Made by a program: the position numbers and the translations under genes. From positions 20,585-84,584 of the forward strand of contig JAMPIV010012271.1 of assembly GCA_024509875.1 (NCBI GenBank): a DNA stretch of 64,000 bases, given 5' to 3'. The DNA comes from Oreohelix idahoensis. Its lineage: Eukaryota; Mollusca; Gastropoda; Stylommatophora; Oreohelicidae. Of the stretch, positions 11,223-20,700 are shown one piece after another. Under the pieces are notes generated by a model. That model did no database searches, was not told the origin of the DNA, and saw only the letters and a program-made list of their open reading frames with translations. The stretch's first letter is position 1; every line of letters begins with the position of its first letter.

Positions 11223-11964
11223 GCTGTTATGGGTTGTAGTCATTGCCCATGACTCGCATCCATATGTCAAGACTAGGACATAGGTGGAGCGGTATACAGC
11301 CATTTTCGTTTTCTTACCAACCTCTCTCTTGCTGAGGAATCCTCTATTTATGGCCTGAAAAAGTCTCCCAGCTGCTGCTTTTCGAGTGGCCAACTCTTCT
11401 TTGATGCCTCCCTTTCGGTCTATAATAGCTCCGAGGTATTTAAAGTGGTCGACCTGCTCCAGGACCTGTTCTCCCAGCTTAATCTGATGTCTTCTTTCTT
11501 CTCGTGATATCACCATGGATGTTGTTTTAGAGCTGCTTATGACCATCCCTCTCTTCTCCAGCTCTTCCTTCCAGACTTGCAGGTTGGATTGGAGATGTGC
11601 CTCTGATTTAGCAATCAGGGCAACATCATCAGCAAATGCCAGCTCTGAAATATAGACCTGTCTCATCTTCCAGTACCCCACTGAATACTTTCTTGTTCTC
11701 TCCTTACATGCCTTGATGACATCGTCCATAAGGAGTATGAAGAGGTAAGGTGATAGGATATCACCTTGTCTTACACCAGTGGTGGTCCTGAACTCTTCTG
11801 ACTGATGGTTTGCTGTTCTCACATAATTTCTGCAAGACTTGTAGAAGCTCTGTATAGCATGAATCAGAGGTGCTGGAATATTCTTCCTTGCCAAACAGTC
11901 CCAAAGTTTGGGTTGCGGTTTACCAGAATTAATTACACATATTGATTAGTACAATTTGTTTCTC

Positions 11965-12155
11965 AATTTTTTCATTTTTCTGCACTCATTACTGTATATG
12001 TTGCATGCATGTTTAACACCACTTAACAATTAAGTTAAGTGCATGTCATAAATGTTTCATTTCTCTACATTTTGATATATAACACTTTATGTTATCATTA
12101 TAAATAAGTTATTTTAATGCAAAATCAGTAAAGGCAGTCATGTCTAAAAATGTAC
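11965..12155 (+). repeat. ~190-bp direct repeat, copy 2
   Basis: Second copy of the repeat at 8155-8344. It lies 40 bp beyond the right target duplication of LINE D copy 1. Confidence 0.75.
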
Positions 12156-12208
12156 CCTCTAAAATCAGCTCGTAAAAACGCAGTTTTTGAGCACGTATAA
12201 TAAGAGTT

Positions 12209-12559
12209 CAACCAAGATCTGCTTACTCGTAGCAAGCAAGAGGACATGCACACCATCATAGCTGGCAGACGCTGGAGCTGGGTTGGTCATGTCCTCAGAA
12301 GAGACCCCGATGCCATCACAAGAACAGCTATGCTTTGGACCCCTGAAGGAAAGCGAAAGAGAGGCCGACCAAAAACAACTTGGCGGAGGACTGTGGAGGC
12401 TGAGATGCAAAGAATGAACCAGAGTTGGGGCACTGTACGAAGGATGGCCACCGACCGTGCAAAGTGGAATCAATTTGTTGTTGCCCTACAAGACGCCACT
12501 AGGCGTGATGGCCACTGACTGCTTTGACGGTCGGTGGTTAAGGATCGAAGAAGAAGAAG
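12209..12559 (+). mobile_element. LINE family A, short 3' copy
   Basis: A 5'-truncated family A element covering the last ~100 codons (GRRWSWVGHVLRRD, then KRKRGRPKTTWRR) plus the 3' UTR and GAAGAAGAAG tail. The frame is open from 12246 to 12518. A 10-bp target duplication AATAAGAGTT is at 12199-12208 and 12560-12569. About 90% or more identical to the long copy at 52140. Confidence 0.9.
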
Positions 12560-12564
12560 AATAA

Positions 12565-12680
12565 GAGTTAATCCATTCATTTATTCATTTTCCTATTTGC
12601 TCCTTGGGGAGAATTGAACCACCATTGTCGCTGGCCCTCTTACAAGAATCCTGCACCAAAACATTCAGGGGACATAACAA
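12565..12680 (-). repeat. R1 SINE-like repeat, partial
   Basis: Hairpin end TTTGCTCCTTGGGGAG, then GAACCACCATTGTCGCTGGC and CCTGCACCAAAACATTC. It lies directly beside the LINE A insertion. Confidence 0.6.
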
Positions 12681-12919
12681 GCATAATAGTATTTAAAACG
12701 GCCAAAACTATTGAACATAAAAACACTAAATGTACTAATGGATGCCTCATGTTAGTTGCTTATCCTTTACAGGACGTGGCAATCAACCCCAGCTTTTATT
12801 GGCTGTTTGTGATTTTTCTAGGCAATTTTTTTCATTCAGTAGTTTGCCATTGGCTTTCTGAACGGTACGCACGGCGCTTATACCATTGTTAAAAATCCGC
12901 ACAAAGCGATCTGCTACCA

Positions 12920-12995
12920 AACCGCCTGCAGCAGTTTCGAACCTGGTATATCTGGATTATGAAACTGCGTTCATATCCATTAGGCCACAGATGCC
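12920..12995 (-). tRNA. tRNA-Arg-like pseudogene or SINE head
   Basis: On the minus strand a good A box (TGGCCTAATGGA) and a consensus B box (GGTTCGAAAC) are spaced as in a tRNA, with the GCCTAATGGATA D arm typical of tRNA-Arg. The acceptor stem does not pair and the anticodon arm is disrupted. Confidence 0.5.
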
Positions 12996-13017
12996 TCATG
13001 TAGGGATGTAAAAAGGC

Positions 13018-13215
13018 AAAAGGTAGTCCCATAGCAGATACTGCCTTAGAGAAATAATGCGGAAGTGATTTCACTATACTAGATCCAGCTTTATGAGGTG
13101 CAATGACCCGTTCACTTCATCGCTGCCTTTGTCTTCTCTAACTCAAGAGCAGAGTCGGGAACCCATTCTACAGATGGGTAGACTGGAGCGTAACGCCACC
13201 AGGTTTCAGTATGTT
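13018..13215 (-). repeat. SINE S2, partial copy
   Basis: Body of the S2 SINE (AAGGTAGTCCCATAGCAGAT, CTTTATGAGGTG, CTAACTCAAGAGCAGAGTCG, GGGTAGACTGGAGCGTAA). The promoter-bearing head is missing. Confidence 0.75.
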
Positions 13216-13317
13216 GGAAGTACTAACATCTAATACTGCTAAATGTCACTCGTTATGGAGAAGAAAAATACTTGTAAGTAGTTAATAATATATTTCTATA
13301 TTTATATGCGCGTAGAC

Positions 13318-13990
13318 CATTGGCGGATTCAATGAGGTGGCGACGGGGCGATCGCCCCTCCCTGGGACTTTGAAAACCTTTATTCCATATCAAACGCTCC
13401 AGTATTCCCTCTCCCTCCTCCCCCCAGGACTTAAATGTAAGTGATCGCTAGGTCGTACGACGGACAAATTAAAACATGTCTAGTACTGAACAATAGTAAA
13501 TACCCTGATTGTTACGAACGTAGTTTGCAAGTAATTATACGTGGCGGAAGCAGGAAAGACAGTAAATGGAACCGCCATACAACAATGAGGCAAAAGACGA
13601 CGCCAGGCAGGCGTTAAAAAATAACGTCACAAAAACGAAGGACTTTGTGACAAGAGGTGGTTAATTTCTGTATCGGGCGGCTAAACTCTCAGATAAAAAA
13701 AATGTTATGCTATAATTTAAAATATGTATGCATTTTTATCAATTTTTTTCTCTTTGTAGTTGTATCTTACTTGTATGTAATTATGTTATAAATAATTATA
13801 TATTTATTTGTGATAAAAATGAATATTTTTGAGTTTAAGAATAATAAAACTATCAAGTTGTCACATGTTTTCAAAATTCGCTATTTTGTTTTTTAATTGG
13901 CTAAAAGTATGTGTAAATAAGAAGCGGAGGTGGGGCCTTATTATTCTGATGTATCACCCCTCCCTTGGACAATTCCTAGATCCGCCAGAG
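13318..13990. mobile_element. Non-autonomous hAT-like element, 673 bp
   Basis: Ends CATTGGCGGATTC and (complement) CTCTGGCGGATCTAGG share TGGCGGAT, the kind of terminal repeat seen in hAT elements. An 8-bp duplication GCGTAGAC flanks it (13310-13317, 13991-13998), the length hAT transposases make. There is no open frame of a transposase. The right duplication overlaps the target of LINE D copy 2, so the hAT-like element was there first. Confidence 0.8.
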
Positions 13991-14008
13991 GCGTAGACTG
14001 AACTTTCT

Positions 14009-15082
14009 TACTTACTTACTTAGTCGTTCCCCTTCTACCGTGAGGTGTAGAGGTTTGGAAGAGAGAGCGCCAGACTATTCTATCGGCTGTCTTCCTCCTG
14101 GCCTGGTTCCATTCTAGTCCTCGGTCCTTCAAAGATTGTCTAATGTTGTCCTCCCAGCTGACTCTGGGTCGTCCTCGGGGTCTGGATCCTTGGCTCTTTG
14201 TTTCCCATGCTTGTCGTGGTAGCCGATCTTCTCCCATTCTGCAGACATGGCCAAACCATCTTAGTTGGGACTGTTCTACTTGGGTCTGTATATGGTGGCA
14301 TTTTAGGCCTTGACGTATCGTCTGGTTGCGTACCATGTCTCTTCTTGTTACTTCAACCACCTTCCTCAGATACCTCATTTCTGAGGTTTGGATCTGGCTT
14401 TTATGGGTTGTAGTCATTGCCCATGACTCGCATCCATATGTTAAGACTGGGACATAGGTGGAGCGGTATACAGCCATCTTCGTTTTCTTACCAACCTCTC
14501 TCTTGCTGAGGAATCCTCGATTTATGGCCTGAAAAAGTCTCCCAGCTGCTGCTTTTCGAGTGGCCAACTCTTCTTTGATGCCTCCCTTTCGGTCTATAAT
14601 AGCTCCGAGGTATTTAAAGTGGTCGACCTGCTCCAGGACCTGTTCTCCCAGCTTAATCTGATGTCTTCTTTCTTCTCGTGATATCACCATGGATTTTGTT
14701 TTAGAGCTGCTTATGACCATCCCTCTCTTCTCCAGCTCTTCCTTCCAGACTTGCAGGTTGGATTGGAGATGTGCCTCTGATTTAGCAATCAGGGCAACAT
14801 CATCAGCAAATGCCAGCTCTGAAATATAGACCTGTCTCATCTTCCAGTACCCCACTGAATACTTTCTTGTTCTCTCCTTACATGCCTTGATGACATCGTC
14901 CATAAGGAGTATGAAGAGGTAAGGTGATAGGATATCACCTTGTCTTACACCAGTGGTGGTCCTGAACTCTTCTGACTTATGGTTTGCTGTCCTCACATAA
15001 TTTCTGCAAGACTTGTAGAAGCTCTGTATAGCATGAATCAGAGGTGCTGGAATATTCTTCCTTGCCAAACAGTCCCAAAGTT
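14009..15082 (-). mobile_element. LINE family D copy 2, RT C-terminal half open
   Basis: A 1074-bp RTE-like copy with a 13-bp target duplication GACTGAACTTTCT at 13996-14008 and 15083-15095. The minus-strand frame 15068-14016 is open for 350 codons: GVRQGDILSPYLFILLMDD (RT palm), AFADDVALIAKS (catalytic box), YLGAIID, YGCESWAM, RWFGHVCRMG and a basic RPRGRPRVSWEDN C-terminus. It lacks the endonuclease and the N-terminal RT motifs, so it cannot move alone. There is no ATG at the start of the homology. The 3' tail is (TAAG)n. It starts at the same internal base as copy 1. Confidence 0.93.
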
Positions 15083-15095
15083 GACTGAACTTTCT

Positions 15096-16012
15096 AAGAT
15101 AATTAATGTGTGTTCAACATACGTCTAAGGACTATTAACTTTCGAAAATCGGTAGGCCTATTCTTAATTTGCAAGTTACGACCTTCTTGTTTTGAATTTT
15201 TAAATTTATTTTTAATTTCTCTTTTGGTCTTATTTTTGTTTATTTGTGTGCTTGTTGTTATTGGTTGTTTTTTTTGGACATACATACAGAGTTCGATAAT
15301 TTTGATTGGTCCTATATACAACGATTGATGCCAGTTTCACATATCAGCAATTGTACATATTATTTGGATGTTAAAACGCAATATATATTAATTATAACCC
15401 TTGAGGGATTCAACGGTATACTTTTTCGTCGTGAAATTAAAAAAAATTGCGAGATAGAACCAGGATACAAAAAGAAAGACTGTCTAGTTAAACTCTTCAA
15501 GAAGAGAGATTTGCTAGAGTGCCCCTCTCATTATTTCCATCTGCCTTGGATTGTCTGGCTCGTGTCCCACTAGGCCTAGTCTGTAGTTGCTAATACACCT
15601 GATACGACAACGAATGATGCGACGAAGGCATATTTTGATAGATATTGGCAGGAACTACATTCTCACGATTGTCGAGGAACCATAGAATGGCCGTTCTACA
15701 AGCAATCCAGTCTGACTCGAGCAAAACAAAAAAAGTTATTGATAGTCTTGTATTCAAGCTTGTAATCCACCCCTTAGTCTCTCATGCCATAGACACATTC
15801 CACATTCCGTACTACATTTTTTTGTTTTTCAGTCTCGGTACCCAGAAATCGGCGTAATACGTCCTGTTTACTTGTAGCCAATCGAATGGTATCCGATTTC
15901 AATATTCCGTGCTTGGATACGCAGTTTCCTCAACGGAAATAGTTTTGTAACGAAGCAAATGTTCTAACGAATGAGAGAGAGAGAGAGAGAGAGTACATTT
16001 ATTTCCTCGTTC
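15096..16012. other. No recognisable gene; (GA)n at 15972-15994
   Basis: AT-rich unique sequence. An open frame at 15244-15573 has no recognisable motif, and I do not call it. A short (GA)n microsatellite lies at the right end. Confidence 0.5.
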
Positions 16013-16020
16013 ATTCTATT

Positions 16021-16223
16021 CAGAGGCGTACTTAAAGTATTTGGCAACCGGGGCGGATCCTACCTTTGGCAACACCCCCCATATATACATTTTTAAAAAA
16101 TGCATGCGAGTAGATTTTTAAACATTACAGTACTGTCATAACGGCATATTCTCTCTTTCTCTTACCCCCCCCCCCCCCTTCCCCCATGTCACATGGGGCG
16201 GTCCATCCCTTAGTACACCACCG
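16021..16223. mobile_element. Short hAT-like MITE, ~203 bp
   Basis: Starts CAGAGGCGTACTTAAAG and ends in the complement of CGGTGGTGTACTAAGGG, an imperfect inverted repeat of the CAGNGGCGTA type found in hAT elements. The flanks ATTCTATT and ATTGTATT (16013-16020, 16224-16231) match at 7 of 8 bases. The interior holds a C-run and GGGGCGG motifs but nothing coding. Confidence 0.55.
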
Positions 16224-16385
16224 ATTGTATTTTTTCCTTTTTAATTGTGTTGCGTCAACTATTCAAGTTCCATTCATTTCTCTCTTTCCCTTTCACGTCA
16301 ATCTTTTTTTTTTTTTTTTTTTTTGTAAGGAACGGTATCGCGTTTAACACATAAGGAAGGGAAACCCGAGGCCTGTAAACAGTAA

Positions 16386-16597
16386 ATAAATATTAGACAA
16401 ACATAAAGGTATGTTTTCAGGCACTCGTAAGAAATAAAGAAGTAGAAAACTAGACAACAGAAAAACAACAGACGTGAGTGGCTTACCCAGGACCTTCCGT
16501 GCGACATCGCACGGTTGTTTTTCTGTTGTCTAGTTTTCTACTTCTTTATTTCTTACGAGAGCCTGAAAACATACCTTTATGTTTGTCTAATATTTAT
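16386..16597. repeat. Foldback: 84-bp arms, 44-nt loop with its own hairpin
   Basis: Arms 16386-16469 and 16514-16597 are reverse complements with one mismatch. The loop contains CGTGCGA-CA-TCGCACG, a second perfect hairpin, and GGCTTACCCAGGACC, the complement of part of the SINE-like unit at 43385-43430. The arm core TTTTCTGTTGTCTAG also recurs at 43516. Confidence 0.9.
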
Positions 16598-16799
16598 CGC
16601 ATTTAACCCTTGATGGGTTATAATTAGGATACATAGTGTAGTAAATTCAAGATAATAATTTTGATTTCTATGCTAAAATATTTGAAAGGTCATGGATGGG
16701 TTGCAAGCACTAAGACCATGATCATGTTCTTTCATTAGAGGCAAAAAGTTACGCCAGTCGCCAGTTCTTATTTCAATATGTTTTGGTGTCCCTTGGCGA

Positions 16800-17190
16800 T
16801 TCTAATGACTGCTAGCTGATGTGTCAGTGACATGTGGCTTTACAGAAGAATATTAAAAAATCCATGGACAGCTAAAATGAGTAATGAGGATGTCTTGAAT
16901 GAGAGCAATGTGCACAGGAAACTTATTCTTCAGGTTAGAAGGAAGAAGTCCCCTGTCTTTGGGCATGTTATGAGAACAAAGAAGCTGGAGTATATTGTGA
17001 CAACATGAAAGATTAAAGGAAAAAAGAGATAGAGGAAGACAAAGAGAGAAGATTCTGGACAGTTTGACATCATGGCATGGAAAGAAGACAACAGATTTGA
17101 TCAATAGTACTGTAGACAGGAAGTTGTGGAGAGACATGATCCTATGCCACCAGGCATGTTACTTGAAGAAGATGACCAAGATATAGGATC
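16800..17190 (+). mobile_element. LINE family F, C-terminal fragment
   Basis: The plus strand encodes, with frame breaks and stops, MWLYRRILKNPWTAK, then FGHVMRTKKLEY and a basic block, the usual end of RTE-like reverse transcriptases. It ends near YLKKMT. Similar sequence is at 31146-31350 in reverse. No clear target duplication. Confidence 0.7.
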
Positions 17191-17282
17191 CATTAATGAA
17201 AGTGTGTTAAATTCTTGGTTGTCGTTTTTTTGTGGTTCTCCATGTTTTAGAACCATATAACTGAAGACTGGCTGGACATAGT

Positions 17283-17360
17283 TACTTACGTAGTCGTTCC
17301 CCTTCTACCGTGATGTGTAGAGGTTTGGAAGAGAGAGTGCCAGACCATCCTATCAGCTGG
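17283..17360 (-). mobile_element. LINE family D, 3' tip
   Basis: 77 bp matching the 3' end of family D (TAGTCGTTCCCCTTCTACCG and onwards). Heavily 5'-truncated. Confidence 0.75.
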
Positions 17361-17511
17361 ACATTTGGATTGAAAATCCTTATTTTTATGTTATACTTGA
17401 TCTCCTGTTGTCACTATTCTGTCATTGATTTTCTTTTAACTCCTTTTTTATCACTACTGTGATTTTATCACCAGTGATTGAGTTGTTTATTATGTACATA
17501 CAAGCTGCTAT

Positions 17512-17790
17512 CGGGAGCCGCGGTAGCATAGTGATTAGTGCACTGGCTTCCTAGCTCAGTGGTCTATGGTTCTATCACCAGATGAAGTGGGATTTTTTTA
17601 GGCCGCAAACGGCTCCTGGGTCGACCCAGCCCCAATTGGGTACCAGAGCAATTCTGGGAATGTTACGGCGGCCGGCGTGATGCTGATCACATCACCCCTA
17701 GTGTGCCGATGGTCAAGAAAATATGGGTCTAACACCATATTCCCAATATGCCTCAATGGGCGTGAAACAGGATCCTTTACCCCCCACCTT
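17512..17790 (+). repeat. SINE S1, full copy
   Basis: A 279-bp tRNA-derived SINE with a 12-bp target duplication ACAAGCTGCTAT (17500-17511, 17791-17802). The head GGGAGCCGCGGTAGCATAGT includes an A box (TAGCATAGTGAT), with a degenerate B box near 17570. The body has GGCTCCTGGGTCGACCCAGC. A second copy is at 39173 in reverse. Transcription would be by RNA polymerase III. Confidence 0.9.
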
Positions 17791-17859
17791 ACAAGCTGCT
17801 ATTCCTGTAGCTATTTAGTTGCTTTGTGCTTCATTCCAAGCATTTCATCATTTTCTTCA

Positions 17860-18060
17860 CCTTTCAGCTCCCCAAGGAGCATAGGCCTTCAACATACTTA
17901 TGCCAAGTCTTTTTGTCACGTGATGTATTTCTCATCCCCTCCATCAATCTCCAGTTCACTTCTCTCAGTGTTCTTTTAGTCTCTTACCCTGGGGATTAAA
18001 GAACAAGAACTGCCAGGTAATGCTAATGAAACCTTGTATCTAATTGGAAATTGTCTTTAA
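17860..18060 (-). mobile_element. LINE family E, 3' fragment
   Basis: Contains the CTCCCCAAGGAGCATAGGCC 3' hairpin region and CTCTTACCCTGGGGATTAAAG. Eroded. Confidence 0.7.
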
Positions 18061-18374
18061 ATGCTTAACATCTTGTTGACAGCACCTTCACAACTTAAGG
18101 TCACAAACAGCAAAACATTTTCTTTTTGGAAGAGAAAATGCTGGAAAGTGTCATTAAGAAATATGAGTCAGTTTAAGGTTGAATATTCATTTTATTATCA
18201 CAAATCCGTCAGTCATCTGTCAGTTCCAATACATTTTGAAAACTACATTTTAAGTTAATAAACACACAATTTCAACAAACAACCCTACTTATTTTCTGTT
18301 CACTTTATGTTATACGCCAGGAAGAATAACATTACTTCTTGCCTTTCAAACCGTCATATTTGTGGAGGTGTTTA
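18061..18374. other. No recognisable feature
   Basis: AT-rich sequence with no signal that I can name. Confidence 0.5.
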
Positions 18375-18500
18375 GAACTAAGCACAGGACTAGCAGCCTC
18401 ATCATATAAAACAAAGTGTTATGCAAACTGCCACTGGAAATACACATGAAGTTTTGTGGCACAGTGTTCTTGCAAGGGGGCTCACTGTCTTATTCTCATT
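18375..18500 (+). repeat. R1 SINE-like repeat, partial
   Basis: Sense R1 core: AGCCTCATCATATAAAACAA, CAAACTGCCACTGGAAAT and TTCTTGCAAGGGGGCTCACT. Confidence 0.6.
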
Positions 18501-18750
18501 GGGAAAGAAAAAGAAGAAGAAACTAGAATACTCATTACACAGTCACCCCATACCACCTGTGTAACAAAAGTCAATACCTTGTTTTCAGTGCTTTCATTTA
18601 TCACGCACGGCTGTTTGCGAGCGATCTTTTAGTTATTTCCCCTTTTTCCCCGACCGCGCTATTTATAGCCCACTTGACAGAGGTCACGTGGTCAGCTTCC
18701 TAATGGGAAAAACATGTGGCGATGTTTACTTTTGATAGGGCTTAATTAAT

Positions 18751-19504
18751 GCTTTTAGGCTACTTTTTTATTATAAATACCGGCTTTAATTTTGCGTAAA
18801 GCTAGACTAGAAATGTTAGAGTAAATTTTAGAACAAGAACAAACATTTTATCACAATTAGAACAGAAGATATAATAGTCTGAAATAGTGTAAAATTTACG
18901 TTTTTTTATATTTTGTTATGGTTTGTTTATAATGCAATTTTCACTAAATCGGTCACAATCAACATGCATAACAACTTACAGAAATCAAAAGTAGAAAACC
19001 TGCAGAAAATTGATATCAAAGATTTGTTTTGGTTTCATGCGTCAAACATTAATTATTGAAAGTTTAAATTGCAAGTCCACATTTATTACCTTAAAATAAC
19101 ACACCCAATTGTCCTCAAAACATGTTTGAATTGCTTTTATGCTACTTTATTATTATAAATACCGGCTTTAATTTTGCGTAAAGCTAGACTAGAAATGTTA
19201 GAGTAAATTTTAGAACAAGAACAAACATTTTATCACAATTAGAACAGAAGATATAATAGTCTGAAATAGTGTAAAATTTACGTTTTTTTTTTACATTTTG
19301 TTATGGTTTGTTTCTAATTCAATTTACACTAAAACGGTCACAATCAACATGCATAACAAATTACAGAAATCAAAAGTAGAAAACCTGCAGAAAATGGATA
19401 TCAAAGTTTTGTTTTGATGCGTCGAACATTAATTATTGAAAGTTTAAATTGCGTTTTCACATTTATAACCTTAAAATAACACACCCAATTGTCCCCAGAA
19501 CATG
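18751..19504. repeat. Tandem duplication, ~373-bp unit x2
   Basis: Unit 1 18751-19123 and unit 2 19133-19504 both run from GCTTTTA.GCTACT..ATTAT through AAAGCTAGACTAGAAATGTT to CACACCCAATTGTCC. Differences are scattered substitutions and a T-run length change, so the duplication is not brand new. No coding potential. Confidence 0.92.
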
Positions 19505-19524
19505 AGAGCTAACAATTATCTCAA

Positions 19525-20700
19525 TCATACATCATGAGTTCTGATCCAGTCTGCGCAATGTTTTTCTAATATGTGCTGTTTATGAATTGTCTTACTAGGG
19601 TATAGCTTTCTGAACAAAGACATATAAGTCTCTATCGATGCTGTTATTGATTCTTTACTAATTGGTTTACTGTGTGATATTTTGTTGTGTACTTTCTCAA
19701 ATGCTTCTTTCAGTGAGTTGAATTGTTCTTGGACAATAAAAGCTATGTTAGTTATATCTTGTTTGTCTGTAATTTTCAGTGTTTGTGTAATGATTGCTCT
19801 TGTAAGATCTTTATAAACTTTTTGTGTGAGATATCTGTGGCAGTGATTCCCTATAAATGCTCTGCTATTATAAGCCTGTTGTATGATTTTGTGTTTGGCT
19901 AGTACCTTGTCCATGTGTGAGCAAACTGGACCAGACCTAGTACACAGATCTTGAAACTGAAGTTTGGCCAGCGCATCTTGTGCATTTTCAAGTCTAACTT
20001 TAAAATTATCTGTCTCCTCCTTATCCTCACAAAGTTCAATACCTACCTGAAAAATTCAATTTTAGCTCCTAATTCTTCTGCCTATTTCCAGTTCCTACTA
20101 AATCTCTTCAAGTTCTTAAAAGTACTAATGTTTGCATGTATCTCTTGCGAATTCTCAAATATCTTTGCGTCTATTGTATCAGCTACCTGTTCTAGAAGTC
20201 TGTGGTGTTTCAAAACAATGCCTAATAAAATATGAAGGTAAGGAGGAGCTACATTTTCAATTTCAATCTCTAACATTGGTTTGTGTAAACAATTATGGTA
20301 ATGTGCCACTTGCCTTTTATTCCCTTTCCCATATTTCATATATCTATTGTAATCTCTTATCAACATGGCCAAACTTCTTGGTTTGCAAGTTGTATGCTCT
20401 CTGGATGTCTTTGATGAAAATGTTTGGTTTGTCTGGAGCTCAAGGAATATACCCATGGCTGTGGTGTCTCCAGCAAAACAAGGAAATAATCCCCGAATAA
20501 GAAAACAACAACTTGTTTACCATCCCACTCTAAATATTTTAGTGACTCTATCTGAGCTTTCATGCCATTCATAAATATTTCTAAATTATCATATGTATCT
20601 CTGACTCTAGCCATTGATAAAAGGATGGTATTAGATTTAGAATTTGGTTTCTCTAAATTTACTACCTGCATTGTAACTTTGAATGAAAGAAGATATACAA
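19525..20700 (-). pseudogene. Transposase-like multi-copy family gene, broken, with a micro-inversion
   Basis: Minus-strand pieces resemble a widespread invertebrate repeat-borne protein family of unknown mechanism. In order they are EWDGKQVVVFLFGDY (20525-20480), then NKRQVAHYHNCLHKPMLEI and PPYLHILLGIVLKHHRLLEQ (20320-20180), then SRAFIGNHCHRYL (19870) and HILEKHCADWIR (19560). They fall in at least two frames. Between the first two, about 20415-20495 reads sensibly only on the plus strand (FGLSGAQGIYPWLWCLQ), where the family motif is expected on the minus strand, so this block has been flipped. I have no firm family name. Confidence 0.6.

Larger units (their letters stand above)
8496..11909 (-). 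mobile_element. LINE family D copy 1, split by the LTR palindrome
   Basis: An RTE-like non-LTR retrotransposon fragment of about 1.07 kb, interrupted at 8881/11223 by 2.34 kb. The 14-bp target duplication GGGTTGCGGTTTAC is at 8482-8495 and 11910-11923. Minus-strand coding runs 11894 to 11228, then continues at 8876 to 8508: GVRQGDILSPYLFILLMDD and AFADDVALIAKS (the catalytic FADD box), then RWFGHVCRMG and the C-terminus. The 3' tail is (TAAG)n. It is 5'-truncated before the first RT motifs, so it is not autonomous. It begins at the same internal point as copy 2 (14009-15082). Compared with copy 2 the coding sequence has only scattered changes, so the insertion is fairly young and the palindrome is younger still. 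Confidence 0.93.

Noticed and set aside
15244..15573. 109-codon open frame with a lysine-rich middle
   Set aside because: No recognisable domain, homologue or splice context; likely chance in AT-rich DNA.
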